A DNA stretch of 64,000 nucleotides from JASHPR01 sp963795055 (GTDB lineage Bacteria > Actinomycetota > Actinomycetes > Streptosporangiales > Streptosporangiaceae): positions 39,923-103,922 of the forward strand of contig CAWCGJ010000004.1 of assembly GCA_963795055.1 (NCBI GenBank), read 5' to 3'. This document shows, piece by piece, positions 1-8,457 of the stretch. Below the pieces are notes generated by a model that did no database searches, was not told the origin of the DNA, and saw nothing but the letters and a program-made list of their open reading frames with translations. The position numbers and the translations under genes were made by a program. Every line of letters starts with the position of its first letter. Position 1 is the stretch's first letter.

Positions 1-2
1 TC

Positions 3-200
3 GCCGACGCGATGGGGTCGCTGCGCTCCGACGGCCCGGTGCGGCTGGAGGTCGACATGCTCATGCCGCACATGACCGAGCGCGCGCTGCTGGTCCCGGG
101 CGTCGAGCGCGCCGGGGGCTGCACCCTGCGCTACACGGCGCCGGACTTCCCCACGGCCTACCAGGTCACCCAGCTCATCATCATGCTCGGCGGCATCTAG
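3..200 (+). CDS. M55-type D-aminopeptidase, C-terminal end (partial)
   Basis: The reading frame is open from the window edge, so only the last ~65 residues are seen. The pattern of a beta strand (VRLEVDM), a PGVER motif, then a hydrophobic strand and a final helix (DFPTAYQ...) resembles the C-terminus of M55 (DppA-type) zinc D-aminopeptidases, where PGVER/G-type sequences precede the last helix. Those enzymes release N-terminal D-residues from peptides in the cytoplasm. The metal ligands lie in the missing N-terminal part, so activity cannot be judged. The assignment rests on a short stretch and is moderate. Confidence 0.6.
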   Translation, partial: ADAMGSLRSDGPVRLEVDMLMPHMTERALLVPGVERAGGCTLRYTAPDFPTAYQVTQLIIMLGGI

Positions 201-379
201 ACACCCACCGTCGTAAGGCTGTCGTGGCTCAAGGTGATGAGGGTCGCTGGCCACGGCCGGGAAGCGGCCGCTAGGGTCTTCCGTCTGGCTAGGCTGGCGA
301 TCCGGGGCGGCGAGGCCGCGTCGGCAACCTGGGGCCCGGCGCTGGCCGTGCGGGCGCGTGAGTGCTACGTTCCGGCGCT

Positions 380-1132
380 ATGGCAGCCAAGGTCGCGATC
401 GTCACCGGCGGCGGTACGGGCATCGGCCGGGCCTCGGCCCTGGCCCTCGGGCGCGACGGCTACTCGGTGGTGATCGCCGGCCGGCGGCCGGGCCCGCTGG
501 AGCAGACCACGAGCGCCGCCACCGCCGAGGGGTCGCAGCTGGTCAGCGTGGTCGCGGACGTCACCGACCCGGCGGACGTCCAGCAGCTGTTCGACCGCGC
601 GCGGCAGCAGTTCGGCCGGGTAGACGTGCTGTTCAACAACGCGGGCCGGGCGCTGCCGCCGGTGCCGCTCGAAGACGTGCCGCTCGCCGACTGGCAGTCG
701 GTGGTTGACGTCAACCTGACCGCGATGTTCCTGTGCACCCAGGCCGCGTTCCGGGTGATGAAGGAGCAAGATCCCCGCGGGGGCCGGATCATCAACAACG
801 GGTCGATCTCCGCCCACTCGCCCCGGCCGCTCTCAGCGGCCTACACCGCGACCAAGCACGCGGTGACCGGCCTGACCAAGTCCACCTCGCTGGACGGCCG
901 GGCGTACGACATCGCGTGCAGCCAGATCGACATCGGGAACGCCGCGACCGAGCTGGCCAGCATGCTCGCGGTCGGGGCCCTGCAGCCGGACGGCAGCACG
1001 CGCGGCGAGCCGATCATGGATGTGGAGCATGTGGCCGACGCGGTCGTGTACATGGCCAATCTGCCGCTGGACGCGAATGTCCAGTTCATGACGCTGATGG
1101 CCACGAAGATGCCGTTCATCGGCCGCGGCTAG
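380..1132 (+). CDS. SDR family NAD(P)-dependent oxidoreductase
   Basis: Classical short-chain dehydrogenase of 250 residues. The Rossmann motif TGGGTGIG lies at about residue 11, NNAG near 90, a catalytic Ser in NGSIS, and the YxxxK pair in YTATK. The ATG at 380 is preferred over the upstream in-frame GTG at 362 because SDRs begin only a few residues before the first strand (KVAIVTGG). The C-terminus lacks the usual VDGG and ends MPFIGRG, which is common in SDRs of unassigned substrate. It stands alone and faces the TetR gene convergently across a hairpin. Substrate unknown. Confidence 0.9.
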   Translation: MAAKVAIVTGGGTGIGRASALALGRDGYSVVIAGRRPGPLEQTTSAATAEGSQLVSVVADVTDPADVQQLFDRARQQFGRVDVLFNNAGRALPPVPLEDVPLADWQSVVDVNLTAMFLCTQAAFRVMKEQDPRGGRIINNGSISAHSPRPLSAAYTATKHAVTGLTKSTSLDGRAYDIACSQIDIGNAATELASMLAVGALQPDGSTRGEPIMDVEHVADAVVYMANLPLDANVQFMTLMATKMPFIGRG

Positions 1133-1139
1133 GCCGCAG

Positions 1140-1160
1140 GGCCGGGTCAGCGACCCGGCC
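1140..1160. terminator. Hairpin between convergent genes
   Basis: A perfect 9-bp stem, GGCCGGGTC / GACCCGGCC, with loop AGC lies just after the SDR stop and overlaps the last codons of the convergent TetR gene. There is no T tract, as is usual for actinobacterial terminators. It could serve both strands. Confidence 0.6.
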
Positions 1161-1731
1161 GCAGGGCCTGCAGCACCAGGTCCACGGCCCGGCCGGTCCG
1201 GGCCACGTCCCCGGTGGCCAGCAGGTCGAGCATGGCCCCGCGCAGCACCGCGAGCACGGCGGTGCGCTCCGCCGCGCCGGCCCGCCCGCGGCGCCGCGGC
1301 GGCTGGCGCGAAGCGAGCAGGCCGAGCCAGTCCTGCACCGTCTGCGCCGCGAACCCGGCCCACGGACCGTCCGGGTCGACCAGCGACCGGGCGTAGGCCT
1401 CGACCCACAGCCCGAGCAGGTGACGGTGGCTCTCGGCGGAGAGCCAGCGCCACACCTGCCGGGCCGAGTCGATCAGGTCGGCCGGGCTGTCCGTTTCCCG
1501 GAACGCGGCGACCGCCGCCAGCTCGTCTGCCCGGGCCCGCTCGAGCAGCGCCCGGATCAGGTTGTCCTTGGAGCCGTAGAGGAACAGCAGGACCCGCGGG
1601 CTGGAACCGATCGCCTTGGCCAGCGGGCGCAGCGACATGTCGGCCAGGCCGCGGGTGAGCACGTACCGGTAGGCCAGCTCGAGCAGCTCGTCCTGGCGAG
1701 CCGACGGCGCCCGCCCGGCCGCCGAGGTCAT
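1147..1731 (-). CDS. TetR/AcrR family transcriptional regulator
   Basis: A 194-residue repressor. The N-terminal helix-turn-helix (about residues 10-60) has the TetR pattern: RQDELLELAYRYVL, then MSLRPLAKAIG, then SPRVLLFLYGSKDNLI. The rest is an all-helical ligand domain. Its ATG overlaps the stop of the upstream GNAT gene as ATGA, so the two are probably translationally coupled. This argues against the much longer open frame that continues upstream. The regulator probably controls its own operon through the repeats at 2304-2359 (inference). Confidence 0.9.
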   Translation of the reverse strand: MTSAAGRAPSARQDELLELAYRYVLTRGLADMSLRPLAKAIGSSPRVLLFLYGSKDNLIRALLERARADELAAVAAFRETDSPADLIDSARQVWRWLSAESHRHLLGLWVEAYARSLVDPDGPWAGFAAQTVQDWLGLLASRQPPRRRGRAGAAERTAVLAVLRGAMLDLLATGDVARTGRAVDLVLQALRPGR

Positions 1732-2288
1732 CGCGACGCGGCGGAAAGCTCGGCCGCCAGGTCCAGCTGGTAGTACTGGCCGGTCAGGTCCACCCCGAAG
1801 CTGTGGTGCCGCTCCTCGCTGACCAGCGAGAACCCCGCGGCCAGGTAGATCTGCCGGGCCGCGGCCAGCGGCTCGTTGGTCCACAGCACGACGCGCCGGT
1901 AGCCGGCCCCGCGCGCGAACCCGACCGCCTCGCCGACCAGCCGCCGACCCAGGCGCTGCCCCCGCGCGACCGGGTCGACGAGCAGGATCCGCAGCTGCGC
2001 GGTTTCCGCGTCCTTCGCCACCAGGAACACGCAGCCCACCCGCCGGCCGCCGAGCTCGGCGATCCACGCCGCCTCCCGCTCCGGGTCCCGGCGGCCCGCG
2101 TAGTCGGCCACGATGCGCGCCACCAGCGCCTCGAACTCGGTGTTCCAGCCGAACTCCGCGGCGTACACCTCCCCGTGCGCCATCACCACCCAGCCCAGGT
2201 CGCCCGGGCGTCCCAGCGGCCGTACCGACGCCTCGCCGTCCACCGGCATCACCTCCGACATCACAGCCGACATCGCCTGAGACATCAC
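1728..2288 (-). CDS. GNAT family N-acetyltransferase
   Basis: A 186-residue acetyltransferase. The acetyl-CoA-binding motif A (LRILLVDPVARGQRLGRRLV, about residues 98-117) fits the V-x-R/Q-x-x-G-x-G/A signature, followed by the motif B region (YLAAGFSLVSEE). The N-terminus is Met-rich (MMSQAMSAVMSEVM), so the start could be any of five in-frame ATGs down to residue 14. It is the first gene of a two-gene operon with the TetR regulator, with an ATGA overlap. Similar domains occur fused to MarR regulators. Substrate unknown. Confidence 0.88.
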   Translation of the reverse strand: MMSQAMSAVMSEVMPVDGEASVRPLGRPGDLGWVVMAHGEVYAAEFGWNTEFEALVARIVADYAGRRDPEREAAWIAELGGRRVGCVFLVAKDAETAQLRILLVDPVARGQRLGRRLVGEAVGFARGAGYRRVVLWTNEPLAAARQIYLAAGFSLVSEERHHSFGVDLTGQYYQLDLAAELSAASR

Positions 2289-2303
2289 CTGACTGACACG
2301 ACT

Positions 2304-2359
2304 GTTTCAGTACAGCCCAGCGTAACCGGCCCGGCCGCGCTGCACCAGTCGTTTCAGTA
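2304..2359. promoter_or_regulatory. Direct repeats upstream of GNAT-TetR operon
   Basis: The 9-mer GTTTCAGTA occurs at 2304-2312 and again at 2351-2359, both preceded by a GACTG/AGTCG-like pentamer. Just upstream, ACTGA at 2292 pairs with TCAGT at 2307. They lie between the divergent GNAT-TetR operon and the permease gene, where a TetR operator is expected. Confidence 0.45.
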
Positions 2360-2394
2360 GAGGTCCCTGTGGCACCTTCAGGCACGCTGCGCCC

Positions 2395-2426
2395 TTGCAA
2401 TTCCCCAGGTCACGGTTTATGACCGT
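2395..2426 (+). promoter_or_regulatory. Putative sigma70-type promoter of the permease operon
   Basis: TTGCAA (2395-2400) and TATGAC (2418-2423) are separated by exactly 17 bp. An inverted repeat ACGGT-N5-ACCGT (2412-2426) covers the -10 box and could be an operator. A GAGGAGG ribosome-binding site precedes the ATG at 2477. Confidence 0.5.
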
Positions 2427-2476
2427 AATAGCGGGGATCCCGCGAAAACTCCCGGCTCGGCACCGAGGAGGTTGCC

Positions 2477-3981
2477 ATGGTCGACGCGAGTGCAGCCGTA
2501 GAACGCGAGGGCCTGGCGCGAGGAGCCATCGGCCTGCGTGAGGTCCTGTTCCAGGCCGTGACGTCGATGGCGCCCGCGGGCGCGGTCGCCCTGTCGATCT
2601 CGCTCGGGGCCACGTACGCGGGCGGGGCGCTGCCGCTGTCCGTGCTGCTGGCCCTGGTGGGGTGCCTATGGTGGCCAGCTCGATCGGGCAGCTGGCCAAG
2701 CACCTGCCGTCGGCGGGCAGCATCTACACCTATCCCGCCGCGGGCATCCACCCGCGCTCGGGTTCCTGGTGGGCTGGGGATACTCGCTGATCGAGATGCT
2801 GATCGGGCCGACCACGATGGTGCTGTTCGGCTACCTGGTGGCCTCGGTCACGCAGGCCGAGTTCAACTGGCCGTTCACCGCCACCTGGGTGATCTTCATG
2901 ATCGTCGCGGCGCTGGTGATCGCCGGGCTCAACTTCCGCGGGGTCCAGATCAGCGCCCGTACCGGGACGGTGCTCGGCGCGATCGAGATCATCGTGTTCC
3001 TGGCCCTGGCCATCTGGCTGATCATCAAGGCGGGCTCGCGCAACACGCTCTCGGTCTTCACCCTGCACTACGCCACGGTCAAGGGGTACAACGGCTTCTC
3101 TGGCGTGGCGGCCGGCTCCATCTACACGATCCTGGCGTTCATCGGCTTCGAGGCGGCCGCGCCGCTGGCCGAGGAGGCGCGCGACCCGCGGCGCACCATC
3201 AAGATCGCGGTGGTGACGTCCTGCCTGGCGATCGGCCTGTTCTACGTCCTCACCACCTACGCGGGCGACGTGTACTTCGGGCCCACAAGTTCGAGACCTT
3301 CGGCCGCTCAACGGCGGCAGCCCGTGGATCGGGATGGCCCGCGACGTCTGGGGCGTCGGCTGGGTGATGGTGTTCCTGGCCATCCTCAACTCGACGTTCG
3401 CGAACGGGAACGCGGGCACGCTGGCCACCACGCGGACCTGGTTCGCCATGGCCCGGGTCGAGGTGCTGCCCCGGCCGCTGGCCGCGACCCACCCGCGGTA
3501 CCGGTCACCGTACGTCGGGGTGATCGTCCAGCTCCTGCTCACGCTGGCGATCGGGCTGCCGCTCGGCCTGCACTTCGGCCCGGTCACCACGTTCGCGCTG
3601 CTGGCGACCATCCTCACCGGGATCATGATCGCCATCTACATCGTCTTCAACCTGTCCTGCATCATGTACTACCTGCGCTTCGCGCGCTCGGAGTTCAACT
3701 GGTTCCTGCACCTGGTGGTGCCGGTCCTGGGCATCCTGGTGTTCCTGCCCGCCTGGTTCACCGCGCTCGGCATCGGCAAGTCGGTGCTGAAGTTCGTCTC
3801 GCCGCTGTCGTACCCGATCAGCGAGACCGGGCTGATCATCGGAATCTGGTACGCGATCGGCGTCGTGGTCCTGATCTACTTGTACATCCGGCACCCCGCG
3901 CGGCTGCCGAAGATGCAGCAGGTGTTCTCCGACGACGCGGTCCCGGCGGCCGCGTCGCCGGTCGGCCAGGAGGGAGCGTGA
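2477..3981 (+). pseudogene. APC-family amino acid permease, interrupted by four 1-base losses
   Basis: Reading across three frames gives one continuous APC permease of about 500 residues. It starts MVDASAAVERE, has many hydrophobic segments, contains FIGFEAAAPLAEEARDPRR (typical of APC transporters near TM6), and ends in a polar tail. The frame changes near 2667, near 2753, near 3285 and near 3306. Each change is repaired by adding one base, for example CCG-GCG for ccgcg. Because the protein is intact apart from these losses, sequencing error is as likely as true decay. Its stop overlaps the downstream peptidase start (TGATG), suggesting peptide or amino-acid uptake coupled to hydrolysis. Confidence 0.8.
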
Positions 3982-4847
3982 TGGCGGAGGAGGGCTTCAT
4001 CGAGGTCCCCGGCGGGCGGGTCTGGTACCGCTCGGTCGGCGAGGGCGGGACCCCGCTGCTGTGCCTGCACGGCGGGCCCGGCTTCACCCACTACTACCTG
4101 GAGCCGCTGGAGGCGCTGGCCGACCGGCGCCAGGTGATCTTCTACGACCAGCTCGGCTGCGGGCGCTCGGACCGGCCCGATGACCTCTCGTTGTGGACCG
4201 TCGATCGTTTCGTGGAGGAACTCGCGCAGGTACGCGCGGCGCTCGGGCTCAGCCGGCTGCACCTGTTCGGCAGCTCCTGGGGCGGGATGCTGGCCATGCA
4301 GTACACGCTGGACCGCCGGCCGGAGCTGGAGAGCCTGATCCTGTGCGGCAGCCCGGCCAGCATGATCCGGTGGGTCAAGGACTGCGACGAGCTGCTGGCC
4401 GCCCAGCCCGACGAGGTGCGCCGGGTCATCCGCGAGCACGAGGAGGCGGGGTTCACCGCCTGCCCGGAGTACCAGGCCGCGATCCTCGGCTTCTACCGGG
4501 AGCACGTCTGCCGGATGACCCCGTGGCCCGCGGGCTTCGAGCGCTCGTTCGCCGAGGCGGGCTACCAGGTCTACAACACGATGAACGGCCCCAGCGAGTT
4601 CACCGTGACCGGCACGCTGAAGACGTGGGACATCATGGACCGCCTGCCCGAGATCGCCGTGCCGACCCTGCTGGTCGGCGGGCGGTACGACGAGTGCCGG
4701 CCGGGCCACCTGGAGGAGATGCACCGGCGCATCGCCGGGTCGCGGCTGGTCATCATCGAGAACGCGTCGCACCTCTGCTTCGCCGAGCAGCCGGAAGAGT
4801 TCACCGGCCTGGTGAACTCGTTCCTGGACGCCCGGGACGCGGGCTGA
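3981..4847 (+). CDS. pip: Proline iminopeptidase-like alpha/beta hydrolase (S33)
   Basis: A 288-residue alpha/beta hydrolase. The oxyanion motif HGGPG lies at about residues 35-39, YDQLGCGRSD follows, the nucleophile elbow is GSSWGG (about residue 100), a late Asp lies in GRYDE and the catalytic His in ENASHL. HGGPG together with DQLGCG/RS is diagnostic of prolyl iminopeptidases that remove N-terminal proline, and of related amide hydrolases. It overlaps the permease stop by one base and the next cupin start likewise, so three genes form one operon. Cytoplasmic; no signal peptide. The exact substrate is uncertain. Confidence 0.88.
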   Translation: MAEEGFIEVPGGRVWYRSVGEGGTPLLCLHGGPGFTHYYLEPLEALADRRQVIFYDQLGCGRSDRPDDLSLWTVDRFVEELAQVRAALGLSRLHLFGSSWGGMLAMQYTLDRRPELESLILCGSPASMIRWVKDCDELLAAQPDEVRRVIREHEEAGFTACPEYQAAILGFYREHVCRMTPWPAGFERSFAEAGYQVYNTMNGPSEFTVTGTLKTWDIMDRLPEIAVPTLLVGGRYDECRPGHLEEMHRRIAGSRLVIIENASHLCFAEQPEEFTGLVNSFLDARDAG

Positions 4848-5320
4848 TGCGGCGCGTGGTGACCGGGCCGGCCGAGGACGGCGGCGCGGACATCGTGCTC
4901 GATGGCGAGCCGCCGACCGTGGTGGAGTTCGGCCAGTACCGCACGACCGAGCTGTGGGTCACCGATGCCTCGCCGCCGGTCCTCGCCGCCGCGGGCGACC
5001 CGTCGACCCGGCCCTGGGAGCTGGAGCCGCCGCCCGGCGGGAGCTGCTTCCGGGTCGTCCGGATCGCGCCCGAGGCCGAGTCGGCCGGGCCGCCGGTCCA
5101 GGAGGCCGAAGACCCCGGGTTCCTGGCCGAGCACTCGACCAGCACGCTCGACTACGTCGTCGTGGTCTCCGGCCAGGTCACGCTGACCGTCGGGGACTCG
5201 GAGGTCACGCTCGGCCCGGGGGACACGGTGGTGCAGCAGGGCATGCCGCATGACTGGCGGAACCCGGGCACCGAGCCCTGCGTCCTGGTCGGCGTCCTGA
5301 TCAGCACCCGCCAGCCGTAG
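4847..5320 (+). CDS. Cupin domain-containing protein
   Basis: 157 residues. The C-terminal half carries a small cupin beta-barrel: LDYVVVVSGQVTLTV followed by the second motif (LGPGDTVVQQGMPHDWRN). The first motif has lost the usual HxH metal pair (HSTSTLDYVVV), although the second keeps a His, so metal binding is doubtful. The start ATG overlaps the peptidase stop (TGATG). Similar stand-alone cupins accompany catabolic operons as isomerases or ligand sensors. The role here is unknown. Confidence 0.8.
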   Translation: MRRVVTGPAEDGGADIVLDGEPPTVVEFGQYRTTELWVTDASPPVLAAAGDPSTRPWELEPPPGGSCFRVVRIAPEAESAGPPVQEAEDPGFLAEHSTSTLDYVVVVSGQVTLTVGDSEVTLGPGDTVVQQGMPHDWRNPGTEPCVLVGVLISTRQP

Positions 5321-5379
5321 TCGCGCAGCGTCCGGCGACTGATCTTTAGGGAACGCCGGCTTGGCGTGAGCTGGCCCGT

Positions 5380-5396
5380 GGTAGAAGCTATCTACC
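5380..5396. promoter_or_regulatory. Inverted repeat abutting the acyl-CoA synthetase start
   Basis: A perfect repeat GGTAGA-N5-TCTACC ends one base before the ATG at 5397. No Shine-Dalgarno sequence is visible there. The site could be an operator, or a leader hairpin controlling translation. Confidence 0.4.
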
Positions 5397-6953
5397 ATGC
5401 CAGACTTCCTGACCAGTTACGCGGAGAGCCAGCCCGACAAGCCGGCCGTCATCGACGACCGGGGGAGCGGCGAGCCGCTGCGCTGGACGTACCGCGAGCT
5501 GGAGGAGCGGTCGAACCGCCTCGCCCACGCGCTGGCCTCGCTCGGGGTCGGGCCGGGCGAGAAGGTCATCTGGTGCGGGCCCAACTCCCCGCAGGTCGTG
5601 GCGGCCATCGGCGCCACGAGGAAGATCGGTGCGGTCTCCGTGCCGCTGAACTACCGGCTGACCGCCGACGAGGCCCGGTACGTCATCGCCCACTCCGACG
5701 CCTCGGTCGCGTACGTGGACGCCGAGCACGCGCCCATGTTCGCCACCCTGCGGGGCAGCCTGGACCGGCTGCGGCAGGTGATCGTGTTCGGCGGCCCCGC
5801 GCCCGACGGGATGCTCGGCGAGGAGTTCGTGGCCGCGGCGTCGGCGGATCCGCCCCCGGACCCCGCGGGCGAGAACGGCTCGGCGACCATGATCTTCACG
5901 TCCGGGACCACGGGCAAGCCCAAGGGCGCGGTGCGGACCGCCCGCGCCGCGGCCGACGCCACGCTCATCGGGCTCATCGTGCTGATCGGCTACACGCCGG
6001 ACGACGTCTACCTCACCTCCGGCCCGCTGTACCACAGCGGCCCGTGGGGGTTCATGAACGGTGCCCTGGCCCTGGGGCAGACGGTCGTGCTGCAGCGGAA
6101 GTTCGACCCGGAGGACTGGCTCCGCCTGGTGGACACCTACCAGGTCTCGTCGACCTTCGCCGCGCCCGCGCCGATCCGGATGGTGTGCGCCCTGCCGGCC
6201 GAGGTGAAGGCGCGCTACGACCGGTCGTCCATGAAGCGCATGATCGCCAACGCCGCGCCGTGGAGCTTCGCGCTGAAGCAGCAGTACCTGGCCGACTTCC
6301 CCGCGGACTCGCTGTGGGAGGTGTACGGGTCGACCGAGCTGGGCGTGGACTGTGTCCTGGAGCCCCAGGACCAGCTGCGCAAGCCGGGCTCGTGCGGCAA
6401 GCCGGCGCCCGGGGTGGAGGTCCGGCTGTTCGACGAGGCGGGCAACGAGGTCACCGGCACCGGCCCCGACCATCCGGGCGAGCTGTTCGTGCGGTCGACC
6501 GCCATCTTCGACGAGTACTACAAGCAAACCGGCAGCTACGACTCGGCCCGGCGCGGCGACTTCCACACGGTGGGGGACATCGCCTACCGCGACGAGGAGG
6601 GTTACTTCTACATCTGCGACCGCAAGTCCGACATGATCATCAGCGGCGGGATGAACATCTACCCGGCCGAGATCGAGGCGGCGCTGGAGCAGCACCCGGC
6701 GGTCTACGAGGTCGCGGTGTTCGGGATCCCGTCCGAGGAGTGGGGCGAGGCGGTGCACGCCACCGTCGTGCGCCGCCCGGGCGCGTCGCTGTCGGCCGAG
6801 GACCTGGTCGCGTACAGCCGGGATCACCTGGCCGGCTACAAGACGCCGCGTTCGGTGTCGTTCACCGATGAGCTGCCGCGCACCGGCTCCGGCAAGATCC
6901 TCAAGAGGGTGCTGCGCGCCCCGTACTGGGCCGAGGGCAGGGCGGTCGGCTGA
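5397..6953 (+). CDS. AMP-dependent acyl-CoA synthetase (FadD-like)
   Basis: 518 residues of the ANL superfamily. The P-loop-like motif is IFTSGTTGKPKG (about residues 165-176). YGSTEL (about 310) is the A5 motif, GDIAYRDEEGYFYICDR (about 395) is A7/A8, and the C-terminal catalytic Lys is in SGKILKR. It activates a carboxylic acid with ATP to an acyl-adenylate and then an acyl-CoA. The substrate is unknown; size and motifs fit fatty-acid or aromatic-acid ligases. Its TGA overlaps the presumed start of the phosphoesterase, linking it to the phosphopantetheine genes downstream. Confidence 0.92.
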   Translation: MPDFLTSYAESQPDKPAVIDDRGSGEPLRWTYRELEERSNRLAHALASLGVGPGEKVIWCGPNSPQVVAAIGATRKIGAVSVPLNYRLTADEARYVIAHSDASVAYVDAEHAPMFATLRGSLDRLRQVIVFGGPAPDGMLGEEFVAAASADPPPDPAGENGSATMIFTSGTTGKPKGAVRTARAAADATLIGLIVLIGYTPDDVYLTSGPLYHSGPWGFMNGALALGQTVVLQRKFDPEDWLRLVDTYQVSSTFAAPAPIRMVCALPAEVKARYDRSSMKRMIANAAPWSFALKQQYLADFPADSLWEVYGSTELGVDCVLEPQDQLRKPGSCGKPAPGVEVRLFDEAGNEVTGTGPDHPGELFVRSTAIFDEYYKQTGSYDSARRGDFHTVGDIAYRDEEGYFYICDRKSDMIISGGMNIYPAEIEAALEQHPAVYEVAVFGIPSEEWGEAVHATVVRRPGASLSAEDLVAYSRDHLAGYKTPRSVSFTDELPRTGSGKILKRVLRAPYWAEGRAVG

Positions 6954-7801
6954 GCGGGGCCAGTCCGAGGCTGCTGGCCGTCAGCGACCTGCACGTGGGC
7001 TTCGGCGAGAACCGGAAGATCGTTGCGGGGATGTACCCGGAATCGGCCGCGGACTGGCTGATCGTGGCGGGCGACGTGGGCGAGCTGATGGCCGACATCG
7101 AGTGGGTGCTGGGCACCCTCAGCGAGCGGTTCGCCACGGTGGTCTGGGTTCCCGGCAACCATGACCTGTGGACGCACCGGCGGGAACCGGTCCGGCTCCG
7201 CGGCGAGGAGCGGTACCTGCGCCTGGTGGAGTGGTGCCGCGGGCTGGGCGTGGTCACCCCCGAGGACCCGTACCCGGTGTGGGACGGCGCGGACGGCCCG
7301 GCCCGGATCGTGCCGTTGTTCCTGCTCTACGACTACTCGTTCCTTCCCCCCGGGGCCACGACCAAGGACGAGGGCCTGGCCCGGGCCTACGAGACCGGCG
7401 TGATATCGACCGACGAGAGATACCTGCACCCCGATCCGTACCCGAGCCGGGAAGCGTGGTGCCAGGCCCGGGTGGAGGCCACCGAGCGCCGCCTGGCCGA
7501 GCTGGGCCCGGGGATCCCCAACATTCTGGTCAACCACTTCCCGCTGGTACGCGAGCCCACCCGGATCTTGCGGTACCCGGTCTTCGCCCAGTGGTGCGGT
7601 ACCACCCGCACGGCAGGCTGGCACCTCAGGTTCAACGCCACCGCCGTCGTCTACGGCCATCTGCATATCCCGCTGACGACCTGGTATGACGGGGTGCGGT
7701 TCGAGGAGGTCTCGCTCGGTTACCCGCGCGAATGGCGGCGCCGCGACCGCCCGCCGCGCCTGCCCCGCCAGATACTCCCGGCGAAGGCGGCCCCGCGGTG
7801 A
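6950..7801 (+). CDS. Calcineurin-like metallophosphoesterase, PptH-like
   Basis: All metallophosphoesterase motifs are present: SDLH (D-x-H), AGDVGE, PGNHDLW, NHFP and YGHLHIP. The first usable GTG (6995) falls after SDLH and would delete two metal ligands. The in-frame region upstream is open back to 6872 and offers only CTG codons. I therefore place the start at CTG 6950, which overlaps the ligase TGA as CTGA; a miscalled base is an alternative. Mycobacterial Rv2795c (PptH), which lies beside pptT, hydrolyses phosphopantetheine from carrier proteins. The same pairing here, with a GTGA overlap into the transferase, supports a similar role. Confidence 0.8.
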   Translation: MSGASPRLLAVSDLHVGFGENRKIVAGMYPESAADWLIVAGDVGELMADIEWVLGTLSERFATVVWVPGNHDLWTHRREPVRLRGEERYLRLVEWCRGLGVVTPEDPYPVWDGADGPARIVPLFLLYDYSFLPPGATTKDEGLARAYETGVISTDERYLHPDPYPSREAWCQARVEATERRLAELGPGIPNILVNHFPLVREPTRILRYPVFAQWCGTTRTAGWHLRFNATAVVYGHLHIPLTTWYDGVRFEEVSLGYPREWRRRDRPPRLPRQILPAKAAPR

Positions 7802-8454
7802 TCGAGGAGATCCTGCCCCCCGAGGTGGCGGCGGCCGAGGCGTTCGACGATGCGGCGTCGGCCGTGCTGTTCCCGGCCGAGGAGGCGGCCATCGCCCGGG
7901 CGGTGCCCAAGCGGCGCAGCGAGTTCGCCACCGGCCGGGCCTGCGCCCGGGCGGCCCTGGCCAAGCTCGGCCTGCCGCCGTCACCGATCGTGCCCGGCCC
8001 GCGCGGGGCCCCGCAGTGGCCGGCCGGCGTGGTCGGCAGCATCACCCACTGCGCGGGTTACCGGGCGTCGGCGGTCGCGCACCTGACGGACGTGGCCGGT
8101 ATCGGGCTGGACGCGGAGCCGAACGCCCCGCTGCCCGATGGCGTGCTCGAACGCATCGCCGTGGCGCAGGAGCGGGCCTGGCTGCCCGAGCTGGCCGCCG
8201 CGGTGCCCGGCGTGTCCTGGGACCGGCTGCTGTTCTGCGCCAAGGAGTCGGTGTACAAGGCCTGGTTCCCGCTCACCCGGCGTTGGCTGGGCTTCGAGCA
8301 GGCGGTCATCACCGTCGACCCGCAGGCCGGCGCGTTCACCGCGGAACTGCTGGAGCCCGCCGAGGCCCTCGACGGCCGCCGGCTGGCCGGGTTCGCCGGC
8401 CGCTGGCTGGCCCGCGACGGCCTCGTGCTGACCGCGATCACGGTGTCGGCCTGA
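7798..8454 (+). CDS. pptT: 4'-phosphopantetheinyl transferase, PptT/EntD-like
   Basis: 218 residues starting at GTG 7798, which overlaps the phosphoesterase stop as GTGA. Key sequences are ATGRACAR (CoA-binding Arg region), GSITHC, the Mg-binding GLDAEPN, and AKESVYKAW (conserved K-E-x-x-x-K). This is the PptT/EntD subgroup, which moves the phosphopantetheine arm of CoA onto acyl or peptidyl carrier proteins of fatty-acid, polyketide and nonribosomal peptide enzymes. The ~22 extra N-terminal residues of a longer frame (from 7732) are Pro/Ala-rich and overlap the phosphoesterase, so I reject them. A long hairpin follows. Confidence 0.9.
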   Translation: MIEEILPPEVAAAEAFDDAASAVLFPAEEAAIARAVPKRRSEFATGRACARAALAKLGLPPSPIVPGPRGAPQWPAGVVGSITHCAGYRASAVAHLTDVAGIGLDAEPNAPLPDGVLERIAVAQERAWLPELAAAVPGVSWDRLLFCAKESVYKAWFPLTRRWLGFEQAVITVDPQAGAFTAELLEPAEALDGRRLAGFAGRWLARDGLVLTAITVSA

Positions 8455-8457
8455 CCG

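Noticed and set aside
1147..2400. Single 417-aa minus-strand reading frame across the TetR and GNAT genes
   Set aside because: Only the last ~195 residues look like protein (TetR). The upstream part is Arg/Gly-rich shadow of the GNAT gene, which is supported by its own motif and ATGA overlap.
3981..8454. Secondary-metabolite gene cluster suggested by the ligase and PptT
   Set aside because: No PKS, NRPS, carrier-protein or tailoring genes are nearby; pptT and its esterase are core genes in actinobacteria.
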